In this document: piece by piece, positions 9,258 through 20,449 of the stretch | Layout: every line of letters begins with the position of its first letter | Position numbering within the stretch: the first letter of the stretch is position 1 | NCBI GenBank assembly: GCA_036346355.1 | Contig: CM070577.1 | Location: 77,212,509 to 77,276,508 of the forward strand | Reading direction: 5' to 3' | DNA from: Rhipidocladum racemiflorum | Lineage: Eukaryota > Streptophyta > Magnoliopsida > Poales > Poaceae | Length of the DNA: 64,000 bases | Notes under the pieces: model-generated | Told to the model about the DNA's origin: nothing | Seen by the model: the letters and a program-made list of their open reading frames with translations, nothing else | Database searches by the model: none | Made by a program: the position numbers and the translations under genes

Positions 9258-9326
9258 CACTACTACAGAATGGTACATCACTATCGCTTCATCTGTGTCG
9301 GTTCTAAACTTTTAACTAAAAAACCG

Positions 9327-9450
9327 ATTGTGATACGTATTTCTAATCTGTAAATTTTGGTAACAAGTTATCACAATCGGTTCTGAGATAGAACCGATTG
9401 TGATGAGGGGTATCATCACAATCGGTTCTAGCTCAGAACCGATTGTGATA
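9327..9450. repeat. CACTA-2 left subterminal inverted repeats
   Basis: Five copies of the AACCGATTGTGAT motif in alternating orientation begin about 70 bp inside the left terminus. Confidence 0.8.
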
Positions 9451-9466
9451 AGTGCCCACTTATTAC

Positions 9467-9668
9467 AATCGGTTCTTTCAGGGAACCGACACTAATAATG
9501 AGTGTATTGCAATCGGTTCTTTCAGGGAACCGACACTAATAATGAGTGTATTGCAATCGGTTCTTTCAGGGAACCGACACTAATAATGAGTGTATTGCAA
9601 TCGGTTCTTTCAGGGAACCGACACTAATAATGAGTGTATTGCAATCGGTTCTTTCAGGGAACCGACAC
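9467..9668. repeat. 44-bp tandem repeat, 4.6 copies
   Basis: A unit beginning AATCGGTTCTTTCAGGGAAC and ending AATGAGTGTATTGC starts at 9467, 9511, 9555 and 9599, with a partial copy at 9643. The copies appear identical, so the expansion is recent. It is built around the element's own subterminal motif. Confidence 0.95.
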
Positions 9669-9792
9669 GAATCCTTGCGGTGGCATACTAAAACCTAGCT
9701 AGTCCTCGGTCATGACCTCCCACCCAAGCTCTTCTCAGTCCACGCCGCCTAGCTCCTCCTCCCGAGCTCGGCCTAGTCAAGGAGGCGGCGCG

Positions 9793-9872
9793 ATGAGGTT
9801 GGAGACGTGCTGGTTCTGCTCTTCCACCATCTACCCCAGCCATGGCATCCAGTTCGTCTGCAACGAACCAAG
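9793..9872 (+). pseudogene. RLP24: captured first exon of ribosome-biogenesis factor RLP24
   Basis: The frame from ATG 9793 encodes MRLETCWFCSSTIYPSHGIQ and then FVCNEP, closely matching the conserved N-terminus of RLP24 (eL24 family), in which CWFCSSxIYPGHG begins the zinc-binding ribbon. It stops at a GTCTGTGG donor (9873), the position where the plant gene has an intron. Upstream, 9712-9792 is a Ser/Pro-rich open stretch that may be the parent's 5' leader. RLP24 is an assembly factor on pre-60S particles. Only exon 1 is present, with a Gly-to-Ser change in the YPGHG motif, so it is a gene fragment. Confidence 0.85.
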
Positions 9873-10363
9873 GTCTGTGGGTTCTTCCCTTGTACCTTCC
9901 CTTCTTTTCCTATAGGTTTCTATTGTTAGATAGATATTGCACAATTGCCCTGTGAATATTGGCTTGCCGACATTTGCCCTGTAACGAACCAAACTCTAGT
10001 ATTGTTCTCGCATGTCTATTACATGTTAGATATGAAACATAATGCTCTGTGAATATTGGCTTGCCGACAATTGCCCTATAATGTTGTTCTCCTTTAGATC
10101 TTTATTTAGACATTGACTTCTAGCATAATCTTGCTATAGCATTTGACTTAGAGCCCACTTATTTAGATCAAAAGTCAGAAACTAAGAGACTATACTTTTG
10201 GTTTAGTTATGGATGTTTTATTTTGTATGAGCAATATTACTAAAATTATGATCATTTAAGGAAAGCAAAAATGAGTTATGATGCTATAGATTCAATTGAG
10301 TGGTAGCTTTATGTCTATTTATGTAGTTATCGGATTGTCAATTATTGAGATTGTGATAATATG

Positions 10364-10672
10364 GCCATCACAATCGGTTCTTAGCTAGAACCGATTGTGA
10401 TAATATGATTATCACAATCGGTTCTAGCTAAGAACCGATTGTGATTATCATATTATCACAATCGGTTCTAGCACAGAACCGATTGTGATAATATGGCCAT
10501 CACAATCGGTTCTAGCTCAGAACCGATTGTGATAATCATATTATCACAATCGGTTCTAGCACAGAACCGATTGTGATGAGGAAACGGGTTATTACAATCG
10601 GTTCTTTTTCAGAACCGATTGTAATGACGATGTCATTACAATCGGTTCTTGTTCAGAACCGATTGTGATGTG
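10364..10672. repeat. CACTA-2 internal array of inverted 15-bp motifs
   Basis: About 14 copies of ATCACAATCGGTTCT or its complement alternate, making back-to-back palindromes such as the one at about 10408-10443 centred on TAGCTA. A further cluster lies at 11105-11230 next to the right terminus. Confidence 0.85.
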
Positions 10673-10852
10673 CTCGTGATACTCCCGCCAAAATGAAAAT
10701 TGGGCGCCAAAGTGAAAATTGGGCGTCATGGTAAAATTGGACACGTTATATTTTGGAGCACCCAAGTCATAGTAAATTCGAAGTATAAGAATACTAACAT
10801 TAGTGTTCGGGTGCTTTGCGAGGTTAAGGGGAGGGAGACACGTTATATTTTT

Positions 10853-10971
10853 AAATGTTATCATACCAACACTACGGTACTAGATCATATAAGAACTCTG
10901 AAGTTAAGCGTGCTTGGGTGAGAGTAGTACTAGGATGGGTGACCTCTCGGGAAGTGCTCGCATTTGTATTA
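10853..10971 (+). pseudogene. 5S rRNA-like sequence, full length but diverged
   Basis: The 119-nt stretch aligns end to end with plant 5S rRNA. The 3' two thirds are well conserved (GAAGTTAAGCGTGCTTGGG, GAGAGTAGTACTAGGATGGG, TGACCTC), while the 5' third and last 15 nt are diverged. The internal pol III promoter (box A region, intermediate element, box C region) is largely legible. It lies inside CACTA-2 as a single copy rather than in a 5S array, so it is a captured or SINE/TRIM-derived copy. Confidence 0.85.
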
Positions 10972-10983
10972 AAATTGGTGGCA

Positions 10984-11073
10984 AAACTCATTAGTTAAGC
11001 GTGCTTAGGCGAGAGTAGTACTAACTAGGATGAGTGAGGGTGACTTCCTGAGGAAATCTCTTCGTTTTGTGTT
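10984..11073 (+). pseudogene. second partial 5S rRNA-like copy
   Basis: Starting about 13 bp after the first copy, GTTAAGCGTGCTTAGGCGAG, AGTAGTACTA and CTAGGATGAGTG repeat the 3' part of 5S rRNA, with small insertions (an extra CTAA in the box C region and GAGGG after it). The 5' half is missing. Confidence 0.75.
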
Positions 11074-11322
11074 AAAACCAAAAACAATGAAAATGAAAAT
11101 GGCTCATCACAATCGGTTCTGAGAAAGAACCGATTGTGATGAGGGGCTTATCACAATCGGTTCTTCGCAAGAACCGATTGTGATGACTATTTATCACAAT
11201 CGGGTGAAAACCGATTGTGATAGCGATTCCTCATTACAATCGTTGGACTTTCTATCGCCACAAAAACCGATTGTGATGACGAAAAAGAACCGATTCTAAT
11301 GTGTATTCTTGTAGTAGTGATT

Positions 11323-12115
11323 TGTGCCTGTATTGCAAAATGTGCATTTTACTACTTAACTCTTAACCACAAATATATATTACTCCATGTAATTCATAAT
11401 ATTTAAATAATAAAATGAAAAATGCTGATTTCAAAATTTGTGCCTGTAATGCAAAATGCTGATTTCAAAATTTGCACATGTTAAAGCACTGTTAAGATGA
11501 ATTCATAATATTTAAATAATAAAATGAAGATCCACCGAACTTTATCATAATATTTATGTAAAAAAATGAAGATCCAGAAGCACAAATGGAGCTGCAACTC
11601 ACAAAACTTTGCTTTAAATGACTTCCCGAGATTCTACTAAAACTCGTATATAGAAGAAAGAAAGTTAAGCAAGCCAAAGTAGTTATAAGTGGTTCCTACG
11701 TCTCTACTTATAAGTTTATTGCACAAATCTCTACTACTAATGCCTCAACACAACTCAAGCAAAAAGGGCTTATGTTTCACTACATCAGCAAAAAAGGCTT
11801 ATGTTTCACCTTCAAAGCTCAATTACGCAAGCATAAGGATTTTCCTATGTACAGATAAATTTCTACGGCAAGGAAAATGTATCCTGTACAAGGGTCATGC
11901 ACAAGCACAACTCTATCACACCGATTAGTATGCACTTGCTCCTACTCCTAGGCATGTTGAACCACTATGATGAGGCCTGTCACTTCTACACAAAAACCTG
12001 CCCACCGACCCATGCAAGGCTACCCGATATCAGCATAATATAGAACTTGTGACGCTTGTTACCAGCTAGATTTCCTACATCCTCTTCCCTTCTATTTCCC
12101 CTCCATCCGTCCTAA
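11323..12115. other. CACTA-1 interior between CACTA-2 and G2
   Basis: AT-rich, with no coding signature. ATTCATAATATTTAAATAAT followed by AAAATGAA occurs twice (about 11391 and 11501), and TTTGTGCCTGTA.TGCAAAAT also occurs twice (about 11321 and 11440), so part of the stretch is a roughly 110-bp duplication. It ends at the G2 target duplication. Confidence 0.6.
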
Positions 12116-12120
12116 ATATG
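12116..12120. other. target-site duplication of G2 (left copy)
   Basis: ATATG directly precedes the 5' LTR and recurs at 44125-44129 directly after the 3' LTR. Confidence 0.9.
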
Positions 12121-14161
12121 TGTGACACCACGGAGTGTCGTAACCTCATTTAATGAGCAAGATGAGGTCAAAAACATTATGAAATATGGTATTAGAGGTT
12201 AAAACCATATGGTATGAGGTTTAATCGCGTTTCCGGGAGTTTGGGCCTTTCCGGGGGAGTTTGGGCCTAAAAGAAGTGGTCGTGGGCTTTGGTGGGATGG
12301 AGTATGAGTCCATTTAGGACTAGGATTCTTGTATGGGCTGGTTTAAGGGGCTCCCCCTGCCCCCTTGTTGCGCCCCCACACCCCCCTTGTGCGCCCACCC
12401 CTCCCCCTTGAGCCCTAGCCGCCACCCCCCCTCTCTCTGCCCCCCTTGGCCGTGCGCCTCCCCTCCCCTTGCCCTTTGCTCCCCACCTCTCCACCACCTC
12501 TCCTCCACCCCTTGCTGCCCTAGGGTAGCCTCCCCACCCCTGCACCTCGAAGATCCATCCGTTGGAGCGAGGAGCGATCCGGGAGGAGATCTATTGGGTT
12601 TTCGCGCGTCGGGCGAAGGTATGGCCATGGGACTCCTTGGGGTTGGGCTAGGTACTGTTCTAAGGATCAATATCATATTTTTAGATCATTTGGTGGTGCT
12701 GGAATTGAGTAGATTAGATGAAATCTAGAAGTTGTCACGTTCTCTGTTTCGGACAGCATGAGCAGTCAACCTAGGGTTCGGTTTTTCGCCAATTTAGAGT
12801 CGGAATTTCGTCGTACGGATGTTGAAGGAGTTGTAGGTAATTTCAATACCTTTTAGTGGGTATAAAGAACATTAAATTCCGCCCAGCCGTTTGAAAGTTA
12901 TGCTTGTTTTACCGAACGTATTAAAATCTGTGACGTGATTGGAACAGATCACGGAATTTTTGTAGATTAAACAACTTTAGATTCCGAATCAGTCTTTCCA
13001 TATACTTAGAAAAAGTTAGAAAATTTCCTAAGCTACGCGAGGATGTACTCGTTTAATTGATTCGGAGTCTTAGAACCCGAGTTATGCCTTTTGGAAGGCT
13101 GCTGTCCCGGAAGGACAGAACCTCTGTTTTTGGCTATTGCGAGTAGTTGGCAATGTCGGGGTAGATGAGGGTTTGCGTACTGTTTTGTGGACATGATTGT
13201 GAGTGTGTGGTACCTATGTGTAGGTGGTGTGACCCCGGGAGTGCCTTCTACTTCCCGCCAATCCGTTGCCCGTGGTTGAGGCAAGTGTGTTGTAATGGTT
13301 AGCGATTTGTAGGTTGCTTGTTGAGACTAGATGAAAATTGATTATATGATATGATCACTTGCCATGCTTTAATGATTGCCAATGATATGATGAGTATGCT
13401 TATTATGTTATGATGCCATGTGTTAATGTACAAAGTTAATTATGATGTTGGCATATTTGCATAAATGGCATGTTACATGGCCCGGGCGGTGAGAAAGTCA
13501 TAACTAGTCCGGGGAAGGTCGGTGAGAAAGTTATGACTATTCCGGAGAGCCAATGAGTAAGTCCTACATCGTGATTCCATCCACCGCGGTGTGGGGAAGC
13601 GAGGAGTAGGCACCCTCCATCTTCGGGATGGAAGGGGGGAAAAGGGTGCACACCGACGGGTGCGTACTCAACCATACCGGTATGAGTTTCCAAGGAGATA
13701 TGAGCATCGCATCGCATTGCATACATAGTAATGATGATAATGCTTTGTGATCATGAATGAGATGGTTTACATGATGTGAGATATTATTGCCATGTAATTG
13801 TTCTTGTTGTACCATTGCAATATGCTTGCTGAGTTTTGAACTCACGCTTGTGTTTTCTTGTTGTTTTAGGTACCATGAGACCGGCATGCGGGGAAGGGAA
13901 ATAGTCACACTTCCGCACGTAGCTTCACCCATTTCATTCCACAAGTCATTAATTATTGTTGTTTTAGTTGTCTCTCATATTGCCATACATTGCTCTACTG
14001 TTGTTGTTCCTTCAAATCATGTTAAAACAAATGAGATTCTGCCGAAATCTCAGGTTTTAGCATTTACTCCTTTGCTGTAATTTATCTTAATTCATGGTAT
14101 TTAGATGTTGTTTAGCTTACGTTTGGTAGCATTCGAGCATACTAGATGCCGGGGTGTTACA
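12121..14161 (+). repeat. G2 5' LTR
   Basis: 2041 bp from TGTGACACCACGG to ..GGGGTGTTACA, with a near-identical partner starting at 31758. It lacks a 136-bp segment present in the 3' LTR (43778-43913). Reading frames inside the C-rich part (12270-12730) are not genes. Confidence 0.92.
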
Positions 14162-14163
14162 GT

Positions 14164-14175
14164 TGGTATCAGAGC
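14164..14175 (+). other. G2 primer-binding site (initiator Met-tRNA)
   Basis: TGGTATCAGAGC, complementary to the 3' end of plant initiator tRNA-Met, lies 2 nt after the LTR. Confidence 0.85.
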
Positions 14176-14502
14176 GGGCTGTAGGTTCTTGGAATATGTA
14201 TTTTTAGTATCATACCTTAGGATATAACTAAAATGTGATGTGGAATAACTTAGAAACATGGTTTAGGTTTTAAATAAATTTTTGTTATAGGATAGCAACA
14301 TTAAAACTTGCAAAAGTGGTATAACTAATCTAAAATTTGACACACTTGGTTGCACAGTAGGATGGGGTTTTTGGTTCATCATTGCATTGCGTTTGATTAT
14401 TTGATAAAGACTATGCCTATGATGATGTTTGATCTTTGTTCTTGATTATATGATGTTGTGTTTATGGTTATGTGTTTGGATGGTTGTCTGTCTGAAGCAG
14501 CC

Positions 14503-15860
14503 ATGCCGAGGGCTAGAGGCCGTGGTCGCCGTGGCCGTGGAGGCCAGGGACGAGGTTCTCAGGGAGTTGCTGAGTCGGTAGCTGAGGGTAGCGCTTCGCT
14601 CAATGCTCATGGACTAGCACAGGAGGAGCTACCGGCGGCACAGTCAGGGGCTGAGGTACCCGCCGCCAATGCGGACTTAGTTCAGGCTCTGCAGAGGGAG
14701 GTTCAGGAGCTGCGCCAGCCAGCTGCAGCCCTCGCCTGTTGTGCCTCCTCGCAGCTGCCCTGATTCTTGCTGCCTCGCCAGGCCGAATCGAGGATGAGTC
14801 TCCGGGAGTGGATGTCCCTCCGTCTTGACACTTTTGATGGAACGGGCACGCCGATCCAGTCCGCAGATTGGCTGCGGTACATGGAGAGACAGTTTGAGGT
14901 CCTAGAGTTAACTTCGGTCCAGAGGGCTCGCTTTGTGGCTTTTCAGCTGAAGGGCCAAGCCGATATCTGGTGGGAGGGGGTTCTGGCTGCTAGAGCCCCG
15001 ATCTTGGTCCGATCACCTGGGAGGACTTTGTGGCTCGCTTCCGAGCCAAGTTCTACCCAGAGTCTTTCCTTGAGCGGATGGAGCATACTCTGACGACTCT
15101 TTCCCAGGGAAAGAGGTCGGTGGCAGAGTATGAGGTGGAGTTCAACAGCGTGGTGAGCTTCGTGCCGGCTGTGGCAGCCGACGACCGGGTGAAGGCAAGA
15201 AGGTTCCGTAGAGGCCTCAACCAGGAGTTCAGAGTTGTCATGGGGGCGACTGTCCCTCGTGACTTCTGCTCCGTGGTGAAGCAGGCGAAGGGCATGGAGC
15301 TCGAGTTGGAGCTCTCCCGGGATAGGCAAAACTCGGGTGGTTCAGGGGTTCCTGCGGCCTCAGGCGGGGGCCAGAAGATGACCTTTGGTGGAGGAGGTGG
15401 GTCATCTCAGCGACCCACCTTCAAGAAGTTCAAGGGGGGACAGGGCTCCTCCTTAGGGGCTAAGATGAGGCCGCCTCAGTCGTCTTCCTCGCGAGTGGCT
15501 GTTCGTCCTGTGCCCGGGCAGGGCATGATGTGTTTCAAGTGCGGTGGTGAGCACCGTGCTTCAGAGTGTGGTTGGACCGGGAGTTGCAACCACTGTGGCA
15601 AGCCCGGCCACATGGGACGAGTCTGCCGGATGAATCCCGGTAGCATCATCAAGTGGGAGACGGTGCCTTCTCCTCCCACTCCAGCGGCGTCTTCCAGAAG
15701 ATCGGTACACATGATGGCGGCTCCTGCTCCTCAGCCGCCCTTTGCGTGGGCGCCACCAAGAACAGATCTTGGTGCCAACACCTGGCCTGCTCCTCGCTTG
15801 CCTCCTCCGCCTCACTTGTTGGGGCATCGGAGTCGTGGCTCATCTCTGGCGCCACTGTGA
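14503..15860 (+). pseudogene. G2 gag (capsid and nucleocapsid), broken
   Basis: The ATG at 14503 opens an Arg/Gly-rich start (MPRARGRGRRGRGGQGRG). An in-frame TGA follows at 14761, then the capsid domain (FDGTGTPIQSADWLRYMERQ), then a frameshift near 15010 into a frame that runs to 15860. Two zinc knuckles follow a Gly/Ser-rich linker: a shortened CFKCGGEHRASEC and a canonical CNHCGKPGHMGRVC (about 15586-15627). Gag would form the virus-like particle and bind the element's RNA. G3 is inserted right after the gag end. Confidence 0.85.
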
Positions 15861-15863
15861 GTG

Positions 15864-15868
15864 TATGC
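15864..15868. other. presumed G3 target-site duplication, left copy (imperfect)
   Basis: TATGC precedes the G3 5' LTR, whereas ACGCC (28264-28268) follows its 3' LTR; ATGC/ACGC is the best match. A 5-bp duplication is consistent with the flanking host frame staying in register. Confidence 0.4.
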
Positions 15869-18800
15869 TGTAACATCCCAAAATTTTGCTTTTCTTAAAT
15901 TCATGTGTGATTTGGCACTTTGGTGAATTTTTGGAATTTTCTGGAATTTATTTGGATTTATTTGGAATTTATTTGAATTTATTCCATTTTGAAATAATTA
16001 AAGAATTTAATTTTGCAAATAAAATTTTGTTGGAAATATTTTATTTGAGTCCAAAATGTTCCAAAATATTTTCCAGAATTTTTCTGAATTTTTCCGGTCT
16101 TTGCTATTTTTAATGAATTAAATGAATTATTGGGAATTATTTTTAATATTAAATCGCTGGAAAATCAACTCGGGTCGAGTACTGTTCATCCGACCGAGTC
16201 GGAACCCGAGTCGGACTCGAGTCCGACCCGAGCCAGTTGACTCGACCAAACCAGCTCCAACCCTAAGCGATCCTCACCGTTGGATCAAGATCCAACTACC
16301 GAGATCCGCCGCAGACGGCTCGGAGCCGTGATCCGGCCCGGATCCGATCGCGTCCACGCGATCGCGGGCCGTTGATCGCGCGTGGACGGGCCGTGGTGTC
16401 GCCGCTCTCGCCCGACTCCGAGCCGGAGAGCTCCGCCGTGATCGAGCAGATACACGGCTAGGGTTCCGATTTGCACGCACGCCGAGGTCAGATTTAAAGC
16501 GTGAGACGCCCCCGAGGTTGCCCTCATCCGCGGCGCACTGCCCCCAAGCCATCTCGCCGAGCTGCCGCTGCTTGCTCCGCATTTAGCTCGGGCCGGAGTT
16601 GGAACCCTCGCGTATAACGGCTTATCGGGCCGATTCCGCCGTCTGGCCGCCGTTTCCTTCCGCCGAGAAGGAGCCCAGATCCGCAACCCCGTGACGAGGC
16701 GAACCTGGGCGCGATTCATCTCGCCGAGGCCCTCGAAACGCCGCGGAAGGTCGCCGCCCTTGTCTCCCAGTAGCCTGAGTTCCGGCTGCCGCCATCGACC
16801 TCGCGAAGCTCGGTGAACCGCCGATCCAGATCGGACGGTTGAGGTGAGCTCACGTTCTCTTCCAAACCCTGGAAACCAGATCGACCGACCGTTGGATCAA
16901 GATCCAACGGCCAGATCCGCCGCGTTAACCTAAACGCGCGTGAAGCCTAGATCCAATGGGTCGTTGATTTTCAAATCAACGGCCGAGATTGGCGCCACGC
17001 GTGTGCCTAGCCGCACTCCACGCTGCGTGTGGGCGCGTGTCTCGACACGCGGGCCCCGCAAGTCGAGGGCCCACGCGTCACCGCTTATGCGTGAGACCTC
17101 AAGACCGATGTGAGGGTCCCACCGCCGGGCCTCACCTGAGCCGTGGACCGGGTCCACCATGGACCGAATCGCGCTGGGCTGAGCCCATGAGCCTACTGAC
17201 GCCACCAGCCAATCAGAGCCGACGCGTGTCCTCGCTGACGAAGTAAATAATTTCACAAAAAAGAAATGATTTATTAAATCGAAATATTGATCAAAATTTA
17301 GATTCAAACTTCAAACGCTTATAACTTTTGCTTTTCAACTCCTATTTTAGTGATTCAAATTTCTAAATTTGTATAAAATTGAGATCTACCTAAATATGAA
17401 ATTTTTTTAATTTTTGGACTAAAGTTTTTCTCTGCAAAATTATTTAATTGATTATTTAAACTTTAAATAATCATAACTTTTAACGTCTTAACTCCAAATT
17501 TGACGATTCCAGTTTCTAAAAATTCATAAAATTATGTTCTATCTGTTTATGGATTTTATTTGGGTGTTTGGACACTTTTGCCTATTGTTTATTTGTGTAT
17601 TTGCTATTTGCACGCTTTTACGAGTAGACGTTGAAGTGGGAAGGATTCGAAGGAGAAGTATTGACTCAGGATCCAACTCAAGACCAAGAACAAGTACTTT
17701 TGAAGGCAAGTTGTGCTTTGACCATGTTGATCCTATTTCAAATCTATTTTGATTTAAACTATTGCATGCTAGTTCAATTAGAAAAATACTTTGTTTAAAC
17801 ATGGGGGTTAGATAAATACCAATTTGTCAGATGACACCTTGATTATTTAAGTATGTGCCATGACCCCTTGTCACCCTAGTTGTGGATTACTAGTTGGACA
17901 TTATTAAATTGCCAACATGGGTTTAGACCGTTGTAGTATCTTTGCTTAGGAGCACGCTACGTGCTTATAACATGATTTTGGATAATCAAATGTTAATATT
18001 GACTTAATGATATATTGAACCTGTTTTGGAAAAGTATCATGTGATGTTGATGGCACGTGGTGCATGGTAATCAACTGGGGTTTGATAAACGGTTTTCGAC
18101 CGGGCATGTGGCAAGAGTAATCAAGTGGGCCGATTGTGGTGTTGGGAATGTTGATTTGGTTCTTGGGTAGTCTTGCCTGGTCACCCTAAGGACTTAACCT
18201 TGCAAGCCTTTGAACTGGGTCTAACGTGCAACCACATGTACGTAATGGGACGGACCTAGTTGACTAAGTTGCTAATAACGCACTGTGGGACCTCAGGAGG
18301 TCAACTACACCCTTTGTGTAAGTTGTGCGGGGAGCGCATCGGGCCGAGGCCAGGTACCCATCTAACGGTTGATTGGCCTAGACTTCGCCTTAGCGAAGGG
18401 AAGGGTTAGTGCTTGCAATAACCGGGAGGACCACTTGTATTGTTAGAAGTTTCCGAAAGACTTTGTTACTGGAACTCGCCTTTGTGGTGTTTGATTTGTA
18501 TCTTGTGGGTAAAGTGCATAACCTCTGCAGAGTTTAGAATCTATTCGAATAGCCGTGTCCGCTGTATTGGACATCGCCGGGAATTACAATAAGGGTTAGA
18601 TTTTCCTAAAAATAACTTTGGTTTGAAAAGTTGGGTTGGACTAATAATGAAGTTGATGGAAATGTAGAGTAGGATGGGAAAGATGTTTATTAAATTCCTT
18701 GAAAAGTTATTTATACTTTACTTGTTTCTACTGCTTTCGAATCTACTTATATTACTTTTCAAATGTCACATCGCAAATATACCTTGAGCTATTCCTTTGT

Positions 18801-19234
18801 ACCAAGCCATGCATATAGTATATTAGCTTGCATTACTGCATGACTTGTCGAGTACCAAGTACTCACCCTTGCCTCAACACAACACCGCTTGAAGAGGAGA
18901 CTACACGGCTTTGGAGGAGGAACTCCAAGAAGATCCGTCTACTTAGGGAAGCGAGCCCAGTCAGTTGCCTGTGGTATACTGGATGGCGCCACGAAGTTAT
19001 TTGATTTTCCGCTGCTATTATTTTTCTCTGAATAAGTTTCGCCTTGCGAGGCATATATTTGTAATTTGACCATAAGGTCAAGTAACCAGTTTAACTATTT
19101 AAATAAAGTACTTTATCGGTATCGACTGGTATGATTGTGATATTTACCGATGTTAAGACTGTGTGCACTAGCGCGTTCCTGGACTAGTGCTGAATACACA
19201 GAGGGTCCGGATTTGCAAATTCGGGGTCCCGACA
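15869..19234 (+). repeat. G3 5' LTR
   Basis: 3366 bp, matched by 24908-28263 and by the G4 LTR (56068-59576). The conserved end of all three reads CGGATTTGCAAATTCGG, then G(T)CCCGACA. Confidence 0.92.
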
Positions 19235-19238
19235 GAGG

Positions 19239-19251
19239 TGGTATCAGAGCC
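19239..19251 (+). other. G3 primer-binding site (initiator Met-tRNA)
   Basis: TGGTATCAGAGCC lies 4 nt after the LTR. Confidence 0.85.
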
Positions 19252-19452
19252 AGGTTGACTGTAGGCTCAACCCTAGCTAGAATGGTCGTAGTGAGGATAA
19301 AACCTATTTTCTAAAAGCTAAAAATTTGTGAAGACAAGAAATGACATCTCGACTTATCCCCTTCTCTCTTTTCTTGTCTCTTGCTGAAATTTTCCCTTAC
19401 CTTGTCACAATTTAAAAATTTCGAATTCTTACGTAAAGCACTCTTGTGACAG

Positions 19453-20250
19453 ATGGAGGAAGAGTTCAACTACGTTGATCTGGGAGTTGGTCACGCCCAT
19501 GAGAACTTTGGCATATGCTTCAGACTCTCGGGATTTTGAAAAGCCGCAATACCAAGTAGAAGTGATCAGACAAGCAGTGATTGATTAAGGCTTGTGACGT
19601 GAAGATTGAGGTACCTGCTAGGAAAAGGGCCTGTGCAATCGCTCGATACACCAGACCGCCAGGAGATCTACAATGCAGATGGGTATCCAAGAAGTATCAC
19701 GACGAGCAATGCGGCACATTACCCGTATTCACGCCAGAGAGTTGGAGAGCACGGTGTTCGTTATCATCCGCAAGCAGCGATAACCTTCTTGACCCGAAGG
19801 CGATTCAGGATGAGGATGCCACGGTTACCATACGCTTGGCACAATTTGTTGTTGCCTGGAGGATGTACTAGATAATACAAGCAAGGAGCTACGAAGGCCC
19901 GCAAGGAGATCACGACAGAGAAGAACAGATGGCGGGAAGCTCAAGAGTATGTGGCACACCTTCTACGAAGGATTGACGAGTTGGAGATGACCTTATGCAC
20001 TGCACTCCAGAGCCAAGATTGAGCTACACGAGCCAGATCCAGAGGAGTCGATCTCGATGAGGACATCGCTTCTTCGACTACCACAGAGGACACAATACCG
20101 GACATGGCGATCGCTTTCGCGCTATGCCACAAAGACCTGCACTCAGCCGTGTGGAGGTTTTCTCGATGAGTGAGCATAGGTTCTATAGTGAGACTCCTTC
20201 GCCGAGTCTGCGCCATAGAATAAAGAGTCACCCTTTAGGCATTAGACTCC
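19453..20250 (+). pseudogene. G3 leader ORF (ORF0-like), degraded
   Basis: ATGGAGGAAGAGTTCAACTA opens a region collinear with the G4 leader ORF (59791-60558), which is better preserved. Here it is split by many small indels. I cannot assign a function; an extra ORF before gag is known, from memory, in rice RIRE3/RIRE8-type elements. Confidence 0.55.
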
Positions 20251-20449
20251 AGAGTTAGTTCGATTTGGATTTTCATTGTTTGTCGAGTGTGCAGATGTGT
20301 TGCAAGGCCCTTAGGCATTGTAAGCAACCATACCAAGTTATCAATAATAAAGTTGGACCTTAAAGTACACCTTTCGCCCCGCATAAGTTCCATATTACTT
20401 GTCTATTCTTGTTTCCCTCTCATCTCTAAACCTAGAGCAAACCGACGAG

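Larger units (their letters stand above)
9258..11319. mobile_element. CACTA-2: non-autonomous CACTA element with captured RLP24 exon and 5S-like copies
   Basis: Termini are CACTACTACAGAATG (left) and, on the complement, CACTACTACAAGAATAC (right), flanked by ATT on both sides. It is 2062 bp long and inserted in CACTA-1. Inverted arrays of ATCACAATCGGTTCT / AGAACCGATTGTGAT fill the subterminal zones. No transposase is present. The terminal and subterminal sequences differ from CACTA-1 and CACTA-3, so it belongs to a different family. Confidence 0.9.

Noticed and set aside
9467..9668. Regular repeat array resembling a CRISPR
   Set aside because: Units are head-to-tail identical with no spacers, in a plant transposon.
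10853..10971. Functional 5S rRNA gene
   Set aside because: The 5' third and 3' end are diverged, no proper terminator context or tandem 5S array is present, and it is inside CACTA-2.
10853..11073. Cassandra TRIM (5S-containing LTR pair)
   Set aside because: The second copy is a 3' fragment only, spacing is too short for an LTR pair, and no LTR ends or PBS are seen.
12267..12728. Pro-rich and Gly-rich frames, repeated at 31928-32339
   Set aside because: They lie in the C-rich part of both G2 LTRs and are present wherever the LTR is.
15653..15898. Frame reading SWLISGATVSVC next to the G3 insertion, resembling a protease active site
   Set aside because: It is out of frame with the gag zinc-knuckle frame, and the G2 protease is clearly present at 28350; probably coincidence.
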